DNA of 64,000 bases from positions 30,280,893-30,344,892 of the forward strand of contig OX621251.1 in the NCBI GenBank assembly GCA_951640165.1. The letters run 5' to 3'. Source of the DNA: Pseudoips prasinana. Taxonomy: Eukaryota > Arthropoda > Insecta > Lepidoptera > Nolidae. The position numbers and the translations under genes were made by a program. Under the pieces are notes generated by a model, which searched no databases, had not been told where the DNA came from, and saw only the letters and a program-made list of their open reading frames with translations. Shown here one piece after another: positions 1-10,225 of this stretch (positions are counted from its first letter, which is position 1; each line of letters begins with the position of its first letter).

Positions 1-296
1 GCTAGTTAGGCTAGAATAATTATGTCTCTTAATAATAACATTCAACCAAGGCTCCCCAACATTGACCACTGTTATATACTTGTGTGTTTTGCTGTGATTT
101 CAAAAGATTCCATAAAGCGTCTTCATTCCAATGCATCGTAAAGTTTACGTAGCATTATCACATATCGAGCCGGATATCCAGGGTATGTGGGTTAGACCTA
201 CACCCACCTACGCTTAAATTTATACAACTGTTTTACAGTTTAAAATGCTAAGAGCAAAAATAAAATGATATTTAATTTTAGAGATATGATTTAATA

Positions 297-479
297 GTGA
301 ATAATGGAGAAGAGAGTGTGTTGGTTATGGTCCAATCAAAGTATGGGGATACCTGCCATTTTGGCGATGCAAGATTCGGTAAGCGCATCTTCTTCCGAAC
401 ACATGGTACAGTGGAACAAATAACGCATGTGGGGCTGAATACTCCGTGGTTCTTGAGGTCGATTCCCAAGAATACGTAA
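297..479 (+). other. Unassigned 60-codon open frame
   Basis: An open frame with an internal ATG at 303 and 327, ending at a TAA at 477-479. Its translation is aromatic- and charge-rich (for example GDTCHFGDARFGKRIFF) and less biased than most intergenic frames here. No upstream extension is possible because stops precede it closely. I do not recognise it. It could be a fragment of an old transposon or of a 5' neighbouring gene, or a chance ORF. Confidence 0.15.
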
Positions 480-480
480 A

Positions 481-735
481 TTCATTCAACAAATTTTATT
501 GATTGTGGTGACAGCAACCAATATCAGAATATCATCACCCGATCTCACCTCATGGGGTGCGTAAAAGTCGACCCAAAGGGAATATCTACCAGGAGGTAGG
601 GCAGCAGCTTCTTTCTGAGTACTATGACCATCATTCTACGATCGCCAACCCGTCTGCCAAGCATCCATAGTATCCCTCCAAGATGATTCTTGGGGGAGTC
701 TTGTGTCCAGCCGTGGACTTTTTATAGCTGTTATG
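481..735 (-). repeat. Dispersed repeat, 'GTCCACTGCTGGAC' family, reverse copy
   Basis: Reverse complement of 41855-42085: shared blocks include the cluster around GGTTGGCGATCGTAG, GAAGCTGCTGCC and the GATATTCTGATAT end. Short pieces of the same family (CCACTGCTGGACAAAGGCC) occur at 17713-17765, 43125-43190 and 56505-56575. Such blocks are very common in Lepidoptera. The class is not assigned. Confidence 0.6.
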
Positions 736-780
736 GTGATAATGATGATGAATTTTAAAGATCTCAGAAATGTATATAAA

Positions 781-1100
781 CATGGTGGAAATGAAATGAT
801 GAATTAATGAAATTTATTCAGCACTTGGGTATTAACATGTACTTGTCAAGCTCACACTGCAGTACATAAACATAGTAGAAACAGTATAAAAGTAACAAAA
901 AAAATTATGTTAGTGGATAGTGCAGTCTGTCTTATCACATATATATTATAATCATTCAATAAATAACAAGTTTCTAAGCAATTATTTTAAAATTTAGTAC
1001 TATTATATTAAAATTAATGAATTGAAGACAACAAGCAGTTTGCTAGCGCAGAAGTAGTTTAATTTAAGCGACTAATACCTGAGGGCACCCTTATGTGGTT
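781..1100 (+). repeat. Dispersed repeat R5, copy 1
   Basis: Matches 58555-58830 over most of its length: the AATGAAATT-TATTCAGCACTTGGG start, GCAGTACATAAACATAGT, GCTAGCGCAGAAG, and the AATACC-GAGGCCACCC end. It lies immediately upstream of the 5'UTR exon of the host gene. Confidence 0.65.
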
Positions 1101-1153
1101 GATCTACATAGACTTAGTATATGTATCATTTTGTTTCAGATTAATGTAAGGCC

Positions 1154-1354
1154 ATGACTACACTGCAAAACGGTGACGACGATTCCTTTATAATCCTGGG
1201 AACTTCACCTGGGAGCAGTTTGGATATGAAGTGCAATGGTGTGGAGAATGGAGACCACATGTCGCTAGACAAGGATCAGATGGAAGAGGCAATGAAGGAT
1301 TTGTCTATAGAAGCGAACATGGCATTTAAAGCACATTTTAAGCTGGGTGATTGT
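1154..1354 (+). CDS. key: Host gene exon 1 (start codon, LIR motif)
   Basis: A 5'UTR intron acceptor (polypyrimidine then TTTCAG, AG at 1138-1139) precedes 14 bases of leader and the ATG at 1154. The exon encodes residues 1-67 and ends at a strong GTGAGT donor at 1355, phase 0. Residues 8-15 read DDDSFIIL: acidic residues followed by a serine and F-x-x-L, the layout of an Atg8/LC3-interacting (LIR) motif, as reported near the N-terminus of Drosophila Kenny. The rest is acidic and low-complexity. The next in-frame codons after the donor would reach a stop at 1409, so splicing is needed. The partner exon is 37 kb away, but the frame and NEMO similarity make the join convincing. Confidence 0.8.
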
Positions 1355-1414
1355 GTGAGTATGTTGTCTTATTTAGTTAGTGTAATGTCAGGAATAGGGG
1401 TGCACTCTTAATTT

Positions 1415-1901
1415 TTAAGCTATTGCATAGCTTCTATCGCGGGCCTTGAGCGTGGGGACCGAATCCAGAAATTCCGTAACGAAAAAACCTAACACCCCCC
1501 ACTCCGACCGCCATCTATCGATAAATACCAGAACTTTTAATGACTTTTTGAAATATCACGCTTGTCTCTTTAGTTCAGCAACCCGCCTTTAGGTGGCATT
1601 GGTTGTATTTTAAAACTACCGTTGTCAGCTGTTTGTGAGAAAGTATATAGGTGTATAGGTATTTATCATCTACGTACAACAGTGAATATCTGTACTCGTA
1701 TAATTTGTGTACAAAGTGTTTTAAATATGAATAAACAAAGTGCATTTATTAATGAAGAAAGTCACGAAAAAATTGTGAAAGAAAATGAGTTAGTACTCTA
1801 TATACATTCATTTTATTATTATTATCAGAAATGCAGTATTATAAAATAAATAAATAATTATAATTGCATAAGTTGATAAAAAATGCTATGCAATAGCTTA
1901 A
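1415..1901. mobile_element. Small TIR element with a 17-bp perfect inverted repeat
   Basis: TTAAGCTATTGCATAGC at 1415-1431 is repeated as its exact reverse complement at 1885-1901. Between the arms a frame starting at 1728 (MNKQSAFINEESHEK) resembles the first exon of a transposon-encoded protein, but nothing conserved can be named. It lies at the start of intron 1. Confidence 0.45.
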
Positions 1902-2079
1902 CCGCGGCAGTCTCCGAGTGCCACACGTCTTTTTTCTTCTCAGTATTAAGACTGGCCTCAACTAAAGCCTTACGGTACAAACAAAATTTAAATTGCCTTA
2001 AAACTAACGAAGTTGCATTGTTTTTTAATTTTAAAATAAGGCAACGCTCGAAATTAATCCCTGTGTTGCGGGGTACTTT

Positions 2080-2170
2080 GACGGACACAAGGTACGTCCA
2101 GATTCAGAACGACTATATATGGGTCACACAAATGGTTGTCTTGTGTGGTAATTGAGCCCGGAACACGAAC
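2080..2170 (-). repeat. tRNA-headed SINE fragment
   Basis: Reverse complement contains a B-box-like GGTTCGTGTTCCGGG followed by the ACACAA-TGGTTGTC and CCATAT-TCGTTCTGAATCTGG region seen downstream of the B box of the SINE at 31165-31400. Confidence 0.45.
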
Positions 2171-2359
2171 CGGTTAAGATCATGTTAGATACTGAAGCCT
2201 GTTCTAGACGGTTGGAAACCAACATCCCAAAAGAGGTTACCTTGGTGGTTGCCAATTTTGCCATCCATCTAGACTGCAGTTGTAAACCAAATTGCGTGTT
2301 GGCGCGTGGTTGGCATCCGTGTAGCCGAAACACAATCGGCGAATGTAAACTAGGTCCCA

Positions 2360-2452
2360 AATCAAATCAATGTTTTGATTTGATTTGATTTGGTTTGATT
2401 TGGTTTGATTTGATTTGATTTGATTTGATTTTTTGATTTTGATTTGATTCCC
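2360..2452. repeat. (TTGAT/TTTGA)n pentanucleotide microsatellite
   Basis: About 18 imperfect copies of TTTGA with occasional TTTGG units. Strongly strand-asymmetric (T/G on +). Confidence 0.9.
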
Positions 2453-2639
2453 ACCAATCTGGCCTCTGCGGGACATTGGTTTACAACCGTGTAGAAGATG
2501 CTACATATGACGTCACTTATAATCAAGCTCTAGAATCTCTATATTTGATTGACAGTTGTATTGCGAGGATGCGAAGGAGCATTTAGAAGAGGTAGAGCAC
2601 AGCGATTAATGAGTAGCTCGACTGGGGAGGTACTTCCAC

Positions 2640-2885
2640 CTTACAGACAGAAGACATTCCTTAATAATAATATCAATAATTGAATGTTGTGTTTCTGAGT
2701 GTGAGTAAAGTCGCCAGAGCTCATAGGGGTGGGGAGGGTCAGCAACAATTGGTTGTGGACTCTTTTCAAGGCCGGAAACGCACCGGCGACTCCTTGGTGT
2801 TGCGAGTGTCCATGGGCGGCGGTGATCACTTACCATCAGGTGACCCACTTGCTCGTTTGTCGCCCTCTTATATAAAAAAAACATC
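2640..2885 (+). repeat. 3' end of a dispersed lepidopteran retroposon
   Basis: Block with GGCCGGAAACGCACCGGCGA, TGTCCATGGGCGGCGG, ACCATCAGGTGACCC and CTCGTTTG, then an A-rich tail at 2873-2881. This is a very frequent 3' terminus in lepidopteran genomes. The parent family is not assigned here. Confidence 0.55.
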
Positions 2886-3110
2886 CCTACTATATCCCCG
2901 CCAAGAGTTACAGATATTTTTTAACTATTGATATTATTACATTGTATTTGTGTATTTTTTATCAAGTCTGCTATCTTTAGTATATTTAATGCTAGTCCGA
3001 TTCCTTATTGTTTAAAATATCTGATGTCAGATTTATAGAAAGGTCAAAAAACATAAAAATTAACGAGTTACCCAGCATTCAGATTTCGGTCCAAAAGCTA
3101 AATATGTACA

Positions 3111-3239
3111 GACGCCAGCACATCAACTACCCTAATCTGTCAAAATTCCGCAATTGAAAGTGAACCTTATGCTTATGTGATAAAGTTGAAAATCTATAAA
3201 AGAAATTCGACAGATTGGGGTATTGGATGTGCTGGCGTC
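3111..3239. mobile_element. 129-bp MITE with ~30-bp TIRs
   Basis: The left end GACGCCAGCACATCAACTAC and the right end, its imperfect reverse complement (GTATTGGATGTGCTGGCGTC), are paired for about 30 bp including the CTGTC core. The middle is AT-rich and non-coding. Confidence 0.75.
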
Positions 3240-3244
3240 AGCAG

Positions 3245-3330
3245 ATAATGTTTCTTAAATAAAATAAAATAAAAAAGGTTTTTATTCACGTAGACTTCAA
3301 AAAAGAGCTTGTAAATAGTCAGAACATATT
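3245..3330 (-). repeat. LINE/retroposon 3' tail remnant
   Basis: On the - strand an AATAAAAACC motif is followed by TTTTA repeats, the look of a CR1/Jockey-type 3' end. No coding part survives. Confidence 0.3.
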
Positions 3331-3831
3331 CGTAGTAATTTATAATTATTTCTAGGTACATATAGATATTTAGGTACACGGATTGTAGGAAATAATTTAC
3401 AATAAAATTTATTTTATAACAGTAACGGTATTTAACTTACTTAAATTAAGTTAAGTTCTTGTATTTTATACTACTTGGTGTAAAGAATTATCTTATCTTA
3501 AAGATGGGAGTGATCACTGCCACTCCCTATCTCTCAGGAGACGAAATAGTATTCACTATTCGTTGCGTAATTGATAGACAGATAGCCTCATTGCAGTCAG
3601 TTTTATTGACATGTTTACAATGTTGTTATTGCACAGATTGAATGGAATTGAACCATAACAGTATTCAATTTAACTATGCAGCTAGTCACACAATGTACGA
3701 GTGACGTTATCTGCTGAACATTGTGTTAGTAGATATGTTTATTGATTTAGGTACATTCAACGACATTTGTATGTGTACAGGTCTTAAAATATATTCGGTC
3801 CTTATTAAGTTTAAGACTTTATTCTTTATAG

Positions 3832-4047
3832 TACAGTCAACAGCATAAGTAGATGATCAAAATCGGACCTGAGTTTTGAGTTTATGATGCTTTTGGGCGG
3901 CAATTTTCACTAGTTAATATTTTTTACACTTAACACTCACGCACACCTTCAACTAGATACTCTTCCCCACCACACTATTTTGTCGCAATTTATGATAATT
4001 AGTATTGAATATCCGACTTTGATCATCTACTTTTGCTGTTGACTGTA
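3832..4047. mobile_element. Tc1/mariner-like MITE (TA target)
   Basis: Ends TACAGTCAACAGCA and TGCTGTTGACTGTA form TIRs of about 30 bp that extend to AGTAGATGATCAAA / TTTGATCATCTACT. The element starts and ends with TA, as expected for a TA duplication. The 216-bp body has no ORF. Confidence 0.85.
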
Positions 4048-4220
4048 CCAAGTCCACAAACAAACATACTGTTCAACTAATATTAAACGGTTTCCGTAGC
4101 ATGTTTGCGGCACAAGCGGTATCCCTCACGACCTTTCCCGCTTTCCTTATGAGCTGCCACCTTACTCACACTCAGCAGGACATTAAAATTATCATAAACG
4201 TAATTCATGGGATCTATTTA

Positions 4221-4470
4221 TAAATAAATAAATATATTGGGACAACTAAGACACTGCCATCTGATCCCAAACTAGGCAGAGCCTGTACTATTGCAATCAG
4301 ACAACTGAAAAACATACTTATATATTTCTAAATACAAACATTATATAGATAAATTACACCCAGACACAAATGAAATAATCGTGCTCATCACACAAAAAAT
4401 TGTCCTTGGTGGGGATCGAACCCACGACTTCTGGCTTAGTAAGGGTCACTTCCCACTAGGCCAATAGGCC
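4221..4470 (-). repeat. tRNA-derived SINE, S2-like variant
   Basis: In reverse: an A-box region next to CCTAGTGGGAAG, B box GGGTTCGATCCCC at about 4420, body with GATGAGCACG and GTTTGGGATCAGATGG, and a TAAATA tail at the left end. Confidence 0.7.
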
Positions 4471-4614
4471 ATTCGTAGACCGAAAAATCTTTGCGACAGG
4501 GACGAATTAAGAGGATTTAAAGGTAATTGAAAGTTTATATGCGCATGGTATTAAAGCCATGCTTATTTGTTATTAATCTTTAATTAATCTTCTCTTTATT
4601 CCTACAATGATTTA

Positions 4615-4863
4615 ATGATAATATCTAGGGACAATGTCACACAGATCATCCTAGCCCCAAACTAAGCAAAGCTTGTACTATGGGTACCAGGCGTCGATGT
4701 ACATACTTATATAGATAGATGAATACTTAAATACATAGAAAACATCCATGACTCAGAAACAAATATTCGTGCTCATCACACAAATATTAGCATTTACCGG
4801 GATCCGAACCCAGGATCACCAGCTTCGTAGGCAGGGGCACTACCAACTAGGCTACGGTGACCG
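4615..4863 (-). repeat. tRNA-derived SINE, family S1
   Basis: In reverse: GGTCACCGTAGCCTAGTTGG head (A box), TGGGTTCGGATCCCGG B box, then GAGCACGAATATTTGTTTCT and a CCCTAGATATTA tail. Same family as the copies at 55775, 56794 and 60649. Confidence 0.85.
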
Positions 4864-4970
4864 CCAATTTGGTATTAACAGTTCTCTATATATTTATGCA
4901 AAATTTTTGAACTATAAATATTCACCAAACTATTCAATTGCGAATACTGTTATAGCGCTTATTCACTCTA

Positions 4971-5284
4971 CTAGCTGTGCGCCGCGGTTTTACCCGCGTT
5001 AAACTTTATAAATGATTACAGCTCCTCCCCCGTAGGTGATAGCGTGGTAATATGTAGCCTATATGTTGACCCGACCTCCTAGTAATATTCATGCGAAACT
5101 TGAAGTTAATCCATGCAGTACTTTATGAGTTTAGCCCCGACATACATACAGACAAACAGACATAAATTCTAAAAACTATATTTTTGGTTTCGATATCGAA
5201 TGTAAATCACGCCCCAAGTATCCTTTAAAAAAAATATTCAATGCATAATTTTGACTTTCCTACGATTTTATTATATGTATAGAT
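4971..5284 (+). repeat. Dispersed repeat family A, copy 1
   Basis: Starts CTAGCTGTGCGCCGCGGTTT and ends TTATTATATGTATAGATG, with the block ACATACAGACAAACAGACA in the middle. Other copies: 62236-62556 (+), 40145-40473 (-) and a partial at 55205-55343 (-). No TIR, no ORF; class unknown. Confidence 0.8.
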
Positions 5285-5420
5285 GATCTGTTCCAACTTA
5301 AAGGAAACTCCAGGTTTAGCATTGATATATTAATAGTATAGTACTTTTATTAGTTTCGAAATTCATGAACATACCAAGTGGAAAAAGACATATTTACGTG
5401 CAACGGTTGCTAAACATTTT
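5285..5420. other. AT-rich intron sequence, nothing recognised
   Basis: Lies between repeat A and the LINE leader. No ORF, repeat or hairpin was found. Confidence 0.4.
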
Positions 5421-5710
5421 TAAATAAGTGCATTCGCCATCGACGAAGTCTCAGTGAACCGACGAAACCCGGTCTTGTGCAGCGGGACGGCATCAATGGT
5501 CGATTCTGCTATGCGTCATACGAACAACTGTGCGCGCCCGAGCGTCTAGATGTACATTCACGAATAATTTACGAAGTCTTGGACACGATCGCGTTGTACC
5601 TACTCCTGCGCACCTGCGACTTGCCCCTTGTTATTGATAATAATTGTAAGTGTTTATTGCTATTACATACGTTCTGGATTACTCTTTATAAGCAATAATA
5701 TTGGAGAAAA

Positions 5711-6607
5711 ATGATGCGACGTTCGCCTCCGACTACGCCTACTACGGCTGTTAACAACTTAGAGTTGCCCCAAATAACTAATTCAGTTAATGAGGATGCG
5801 AAAATAACACATAGGAAGAAAAGGCAGGATACCGATTTGCAACGATTGGAAAATGCAGTGGCTGAGTTGAAGACATTGGTGTCACAACAAAACAAAAAAA
5901 TCGATAAATTTCAGTCTAGTATATTGGCTATTACTACCCAAAACTCCAAAATAAGTGAACAAAATGCGGAAATAAAGAAGACCATTGACTTTCTGTCATC
6001 TAAGTACGATCAAGCGACTAAAGACATTATTAGCTTGAAAGGGGAAAATAGTAACTACCAAAAAACTATTAAAGCCTTAGAATATAAAGTAGATACCCTG
6101 GAAAAGAATCAAAGAGCGGCGTCAGTTGAAATTAAAAATATTCCGATCTCAAGCCCTGAAACTCGTGAAATACTAATAGAAACGGTTAAAAAACTAGGCA
6201 ACGTAATTTCCCAACCCATCCAGGATTCTCAAATTAAAAACATATTCCGCCTAAAGAGCAAAACCGAATCAGTGGGCACTGTCATCATAGATTTCTCATC
6301 GCCAACCATCAAAGAAACCTTCTTAAAATCAACAAAAACATTCAACAAAAATAATATTAAAAACCGCCTTAATGCATCCCACCTGAAAGAAAATGGACCG
6401 ACAGATCCCTTATATATATCAGAAGTCCTTACCGACAAATCAAAGCGCTTGTACTACTTAGCCCGAGAGTTTGTGAAGAATAGCGAATACAAGCAGTGTT
6501 GGACCTCAAACGGGAAGGTATATGTAAGAGAAAAAGAAGAAAAACCCAGTCAACTTATCAGAACCGAAGAAGATATATCTAAGCTAAGTATACAAAAACA
6601 GAAATGA
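5711..6607 (+). CDS. LINE ORF1 protein, coiled coil plus FP-type C-terminal domain
   Basis: 298 codons from an ATGATG at 5711. Residues about 35-140 form a coiled coil (AVAELKTLVSQQNKKIDKFQ and onwards). The C-terminal half has SVEIKNIPIS, then an IIDF strand and a lysine-rich region, the pattern of the 'FP protein C-terminal' domain shared by many insect LINE ORF1 proteins and baculovirus FP25K. No CCHC zinc knuckles. Likely an RNA-binding chaperone that forms oligomers with the element RNA. The reading frame is intact. Confidence 0.75.
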   Translation: MMRRSPPTTPTTAVNNLELPQITNSVNEDAKITHRKKRQDTDLQRLENAVAELKTLVSQQNKKIDKFQSSILAITTQNSKISEQNAEIKKTIDFLSSKYDQATKDIISLKGENSNYQKTIKALEYKVDTLEKNQRAASVEIKNIPISSPETREILIETVKKLGNVISQPIQDSQIKNIFRLKSKTESVGTVIIDFSSPTIKETFLKSTKTFNKNNIKNRLNASHLKENGPTDPLYISEVLTDKSKRLYYLAREFVKNSEYKQCWTSNGKVYVREKEEKPSQLIRTEEDISKLSIQKQK

Positions 6608-6893
6608 CTAAACCACTTGTCCATAAGCTATATTATACTGTTTAAAATAGATTTTTTTATAATTAGTCTTTATACTTTATTATGTAATTCATTCCTAATT
6701 TGTTATGTCTGCATGTTATTAATTACTTATATTTCACAACTACACTTAACTGCTAAACAAAGTGACACACACTTAATTGAGGCAACCACTACACAAAACA
6801 CACATACTACCAGCGTAATAGACAATGTCATAAATCAAAAAATACAAAATTTAATAATACAAAATGCAACCAAGAATAAATTATATTACATAA

Positions 6894-9827
6894 TTCGATA
6901 ATAATCATTTTATTAATACAAATAACATTGACTCTGTGTCTGTGTCCGTTTCAACAACATGTGACTTGGATCATTGCGCACCATCAAACTTTTTGGCCGG
7001 AAAGGCACTTAAAATTGTGACGCAAAATATTAGAAGTATTTCTAAAAATATTACGGAATTCTTTATCACTCTTGCCCGAACTAAACTGGAATGGGATATT
7101 ATAACATTAACTGAGTGTTGGCTCCCTAAAACACAAAATATTCCCATCATACCTGGATACAACTTCTTCAAAACTTCCAACAACCTAACACAAAATGAAG
7201 GAGTAGTCGTATATGTGAACAAATCCCTCCAAGTACCGGCGACGGAACCACGTATCTTAGAAGCAAATTGTCTCCAAATCCCAATCGATAAAAATACAAT
7301 TTTATTGGCGATATATCGTCCCCCAGGCTATAAAGATATTACAAATTTTTTATCATCGCTAGATGATACTTTAACTAACATCTCACGCTATAATAACATA
7401 ATAATAACGGGAGATATAAATATAAATATTCACCAAGATTCCCATGATATAAATAAACATAGCTATCTAAATTTATTAGCCTCACATGGTCTATTGCCTG
7501 CACATACACTGCCAACCAGACAAAAAGCCTGTCTAGATCACTTTATTTTAAAAACATCACTTCCCGCTGAGACTTTGGTCGCTCACTCTGCTTTGACTGA
7601 CCATGATGTAGTTATATTGTTCCTTAAAAAGAAAATACCTAAAATAAATGTCATTAAATCATCTGTTAGACTTAATCAAAACCAGTTGGACACAGACTTA
7701 TATAATCTTAACTTTAGTGATATATACAACTCAAGTGACCCAGATATTGCAGCTGAAATATTAATCAAGCTTGTCAAGGGAGCTATTGAAAAAAATTCAC
7801 ATACAATTAAAGTTGCCAATCGTAAACAAATTGTTAAGCCCTGGATAACCCCAGGTCTTCTTCGCTGTATTCGACACAGAGACATACTTCATAAAAAATC
7901 CAAAAAAGAGCCAACAAACCAGATTCTTAGGATATCTTTTACTAGATATAGAAACTATTGCAATAAGTTATTAAAAAACACAAAGTCTGAACACGATAAA
8001 ATGTTAATACAAAAGGCTGGCAAAGATACCAAACAAATATGGTCCGCAATCAATAAGATAACAAATCGGATAAAAAACAAAGAACCTATTTCTCGAAAAT
8101 TGCTTACGGTATCATCCACCCCCGAGCGATCGGTTAACTCAGTAAACAATTTTTTTGCCAATGTTGGAAAAAACCTCGCTAATAAGATATGCTCAAGAAT
8201 CTCACCCGCAACAATAGCTGGTAGTAGCCCTACTTCTATGGTGCTTTTGCCTACTGATGAGGAAGAGGTCTCACGTATAATAATGTCTTTTCGTGACAAC
8301 TGCTCTGTGGGATGGGATAAAATTTCCTGTAGTATCTTAAAAAAACATGTTTCTCTAATTGTACCGCCTCTAACATACATCTGTAATCTCGCTCTGGCTA
8401 AAGGTAAATTCCCGAAATCTTTTAAAAAATCTGTCATACATCCCATCCATAAAAACGGGGACAGAGACCGTGTCACCAATTACAGACCAATTTCTATACT
8501 ACCAGCTTTGTCCAAAGTACTTGAAAGAATCATGAACAACAGGTTAGTCCAGTATCTCGAGAAAAACAACTTACTCTATCACAACCAATATGGTTTTCGT
8601 TCGGGTAAATCGACTTCCGATGCAGTCCATGATTTGACTAACCACGTTGTTACCCACATAGATAAAGGGCAGAAAGTTTTGGGTATCTTTTTGGATCTAG
8701 CTAAAGCTTTTGATACGGTCTCTGTACCCATCTTAATTAAAAAAATGGAGAGCCTAGGGATCAGAGGGACACAGTTGGCTCTTTATTCAGACTATCTCAT
8801 GGAGCGTACCCAGTGCGTAAAGATTGATGACTATATCAGTGATGAATGTCCAGTTACGCACGGTACGCCCCAGGGTAGTGTGCTCGGGCCAACATTGTTT
8901 CTAATATATATTAACAATTTGGGAACGCTCACACTCACGAATGGCAGGATCATCAGTTTTGCAGACGACACTGTCCTCCTATTTAGTGCTGACTCCTGGA
9001 GTGAAGTATTTAAACATGCCCAACATGGATTTAATAATGTTTCAAACTGGCTGCGAGAAAATGTCCTGACCCTAAATAATGAAAAAACTAAATATATACC
9101 CTTCATGTTAAAAAAATCGTTAGACCCTATGCCAACGTTTCATATTACAGCCCATGAATGCCCCGAACCACACAATACAACTTGTGATTGCCCTCTTCTT
9201 CAAAGAGTTGGAGAAATAAAATACCTTGGCGTAATTATCGATAACACCTTAAAATTTGAGAAACATATCGATACGCTCAGTAGCCGTCTTCGTAAACTCA
9301 TATACGTGTTCAAAACACTTAGAACCGTGGCAGATGAAAAATTGAAAAAATCTGTGTACTATGCCCTTGGTCAATCCCTGTTGACGTATTGTATCTCGTC
9401 CTGGGGTGGTGCTCCAAAAAGTAGACTTATCCAATTGGAACGCGCCCAAAGAGCCATTCTCAAGGTGTTATCATCTTTACCGTACCGTTACCCCACAGCA
9501 CAGTTGTACAAAGAGGTTAAGGTTCTAACTGTCCGTCAATTATTTATCAAAGGTATACTTTTAAAACAACACACTCTTCTTAGCTACGATTCATCTCTGG
9601 GTCGGGGAAAACGGCGATATAATCCTGTAGATGGGCAGAGGATTCCTTTGAAAACAAAGTTTGCGAGGCGCTTCTTCTGCCATCTCGGACGCTATCTCTA
9701 CAACAAGATAAATAAAACTTTGCCTATTTATAATCTAACGACTAATATGTGTAAATTTAAAATAATAAACTGGATCCAAGGGATCAATTATGATGAAACC
9801 GAGAAAATCCTCTCGATTGTAGAATAA
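6894..9827 (+). CDS. LINE ORF2: AP endonuclease + reverse transcriptase
   Basis: An uninterrupted frame runs from 6894 (just after a TAA) to the stop at 9825-9827, about 975 codons. Endonuclease landmarks: VTQNIRS near the start, TLTECWL, ITGDININ and DHDVV. RT landmarks: RPISILPALSKV, QYGFRSGKST, LDLAKAFDTV, GTPQGSVLGP, then FADDT at about 8957. The C-terminal domain has a cysteine pair (HNTTCDCP) before KYLGVIID. No RNase H. There is no ATG in frame upstream of the endonuclease; the first internal methionine lies about 350 codons in. Translation would need a non-AUG start or reinitiation, or the start has decayed. Confidence 0.85.
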   Translation, partial: FDNNHFINTNNIDSVSVSVSTTCDLDHCAPSNFLAGKALKIVTQNIRSISKNITEFFITLARTKLEWDIITLTECWLPKTQNIPIIPGYNFFKTSNNLTQNEGVVVYVNKSLQVPATEPRILEANCLQIPIDKNTILLAIYRPPGYKDITNFLSSLDDTLTNISRYNNIIITGDININIHQDSHDINKHSYLNLLASHGLLPAHTLPTRQKACLDHFILKTSLPAETLVAHSALTDHDVVILFLKKKIPKINVIKSSVRLNQNQLDTDLYNLNFSDIYNSSDPDIAAEILIKLVKGAIEKNSHTIKVANRKQIVKPWITPGLLRCIRHRDILHKKSKKEPTNQILRISFTRYRNYCNKLLKNTKSEHDKMLIQKAGKDTKQIWSAINKITNRIKNKEPISRKLLTVSSTPERSVNSVNNFFANVGKNLANKICSRISPATIAGSSPTSMVLLPTDEEEVSRIIMSFRDNCSVGWDKISCSILKKHVSLIVPPLTYICNLALAKGKFPKSFKKSVIHPIHKNGDRDRVTNYRPISILPALSKVLERIMNNRLVQYLEKNNLLYHNQYGFRSGKSTSDAVHDLTNHVVTHIDKGQKVLGIFLDLAKAFDTVSVPILIKKMESLGIRGTQLALYSDYLMERTQCVKIDDYISDECPVTHGTPQGSVLGPTLFLIYINNLGTLTLTNGRIISFADDTVLLFSADSWSEVFKHAQHGFNNVSNWLRENVLTLNNEKTKYIPFMLKKSLDPMPTFHITAHECPEPHNTTCDCPLLQRVGEIKYLGVIIDNTLKFEKHIDTLSSRLRKLIYVFKTLRTVADEKLKKSVYYALGQSLLTYCISSWGGAPKSRLIQLERAQRAILKVLSSLPYRYPTAQLYKEVKVLTVRQLFIKGILLKQHTLLSYDSSLGRGKRRYNPVDGQRIPLKTKFARRFFCHLGRYLYNKINKTLPIYNLTTNMCKFKIINWIQGINYDETEKILSIVE

Positions 9828-10225
9828 AAGAGAGTCAATGAATTGAGTCATTAATATAATCTTGCAATTCATCTATTTACGCTGCATACACATTTCTGCC
9901 TCCCCTTCATACACATACACACGCCATAATACACATACACACACACATTGTTCTCTTTGTTTTCTTATATTTCTCGTTTAAGTGCGTACATTAAATTTCT
10001 TTAGAGGTATGTAAAATTAAAATTGTAAAAATCTAAGGGGTGGAGACCTGGTGTCCTGAAATACAGGCCTTGAGCCTAGTTTAGGCACCAGTCTGCCACA
10101 GTAATAATTCTTACTAATGTATACAAAAATTATGTAAAGCTCTTACCATATAAAGTTTTGTTTTTGTAATTATTAATATTGTGGAGAGAAATAAAAAATA
10201 ATTATCTTATCTTATCTTATCTTAT
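9828..10225 (+). other. 3'UTR and (TTATC)n tail of the CR1-like LINE
   Basis: Non-coding, with a block GGGGTGGAGACCTGGTGTCC and AGTTTAGGCACCAGTCTGCC just before the tail. It ends in about five copies of TTATC at 10202-10225, which fixes the 3' end of the element. Confidence 0.7.

Larger units (their letters stand above)
5421..10225 (+). mobile_element. CR1-like non-LTR retrotransposon with two ORFs
   Basis: Components in order: a GC-richer leader (about 5421-5710), ORF1 (5711-6607), a 290-bp spacer, ORF2 with endonuclease and reverse transcriptase (to 9827), a 3'UTR, and a (TTATC)n tail at 10202-10225. Short tandem-repeat 3' ends rather than poly(A), an EN+RT ORF2 without RNase H and the motif spelling around the RT core fit the CR1/Jockey assemblage. 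The 5' boundary is estimated because no target duplication was seen. It lies in intron 1, same strand as the host gene. Confidence 0.8.

Noticed and set aside
5477..5698. 73-codon frame before LINE ORF1
   Set aside because: Lies in the GC-richer leader of the LINE, begins with a non-ATG codon and shows no domain.
6617..6901. 94-codon frame between LINE ORF1 and ORF2
   Set aside because: Begins at a TTG right after the ORF1 stop and has low-complexity hydrophobic and Thr/Asn composition. Treated as spacer, although readthrough of ORF1 cannot be excluded.
7955..8479. 174-codon frame on the - strand
   Set aside because: Antisense shadow of the CR1-like ORF2 reverse transcriptase.
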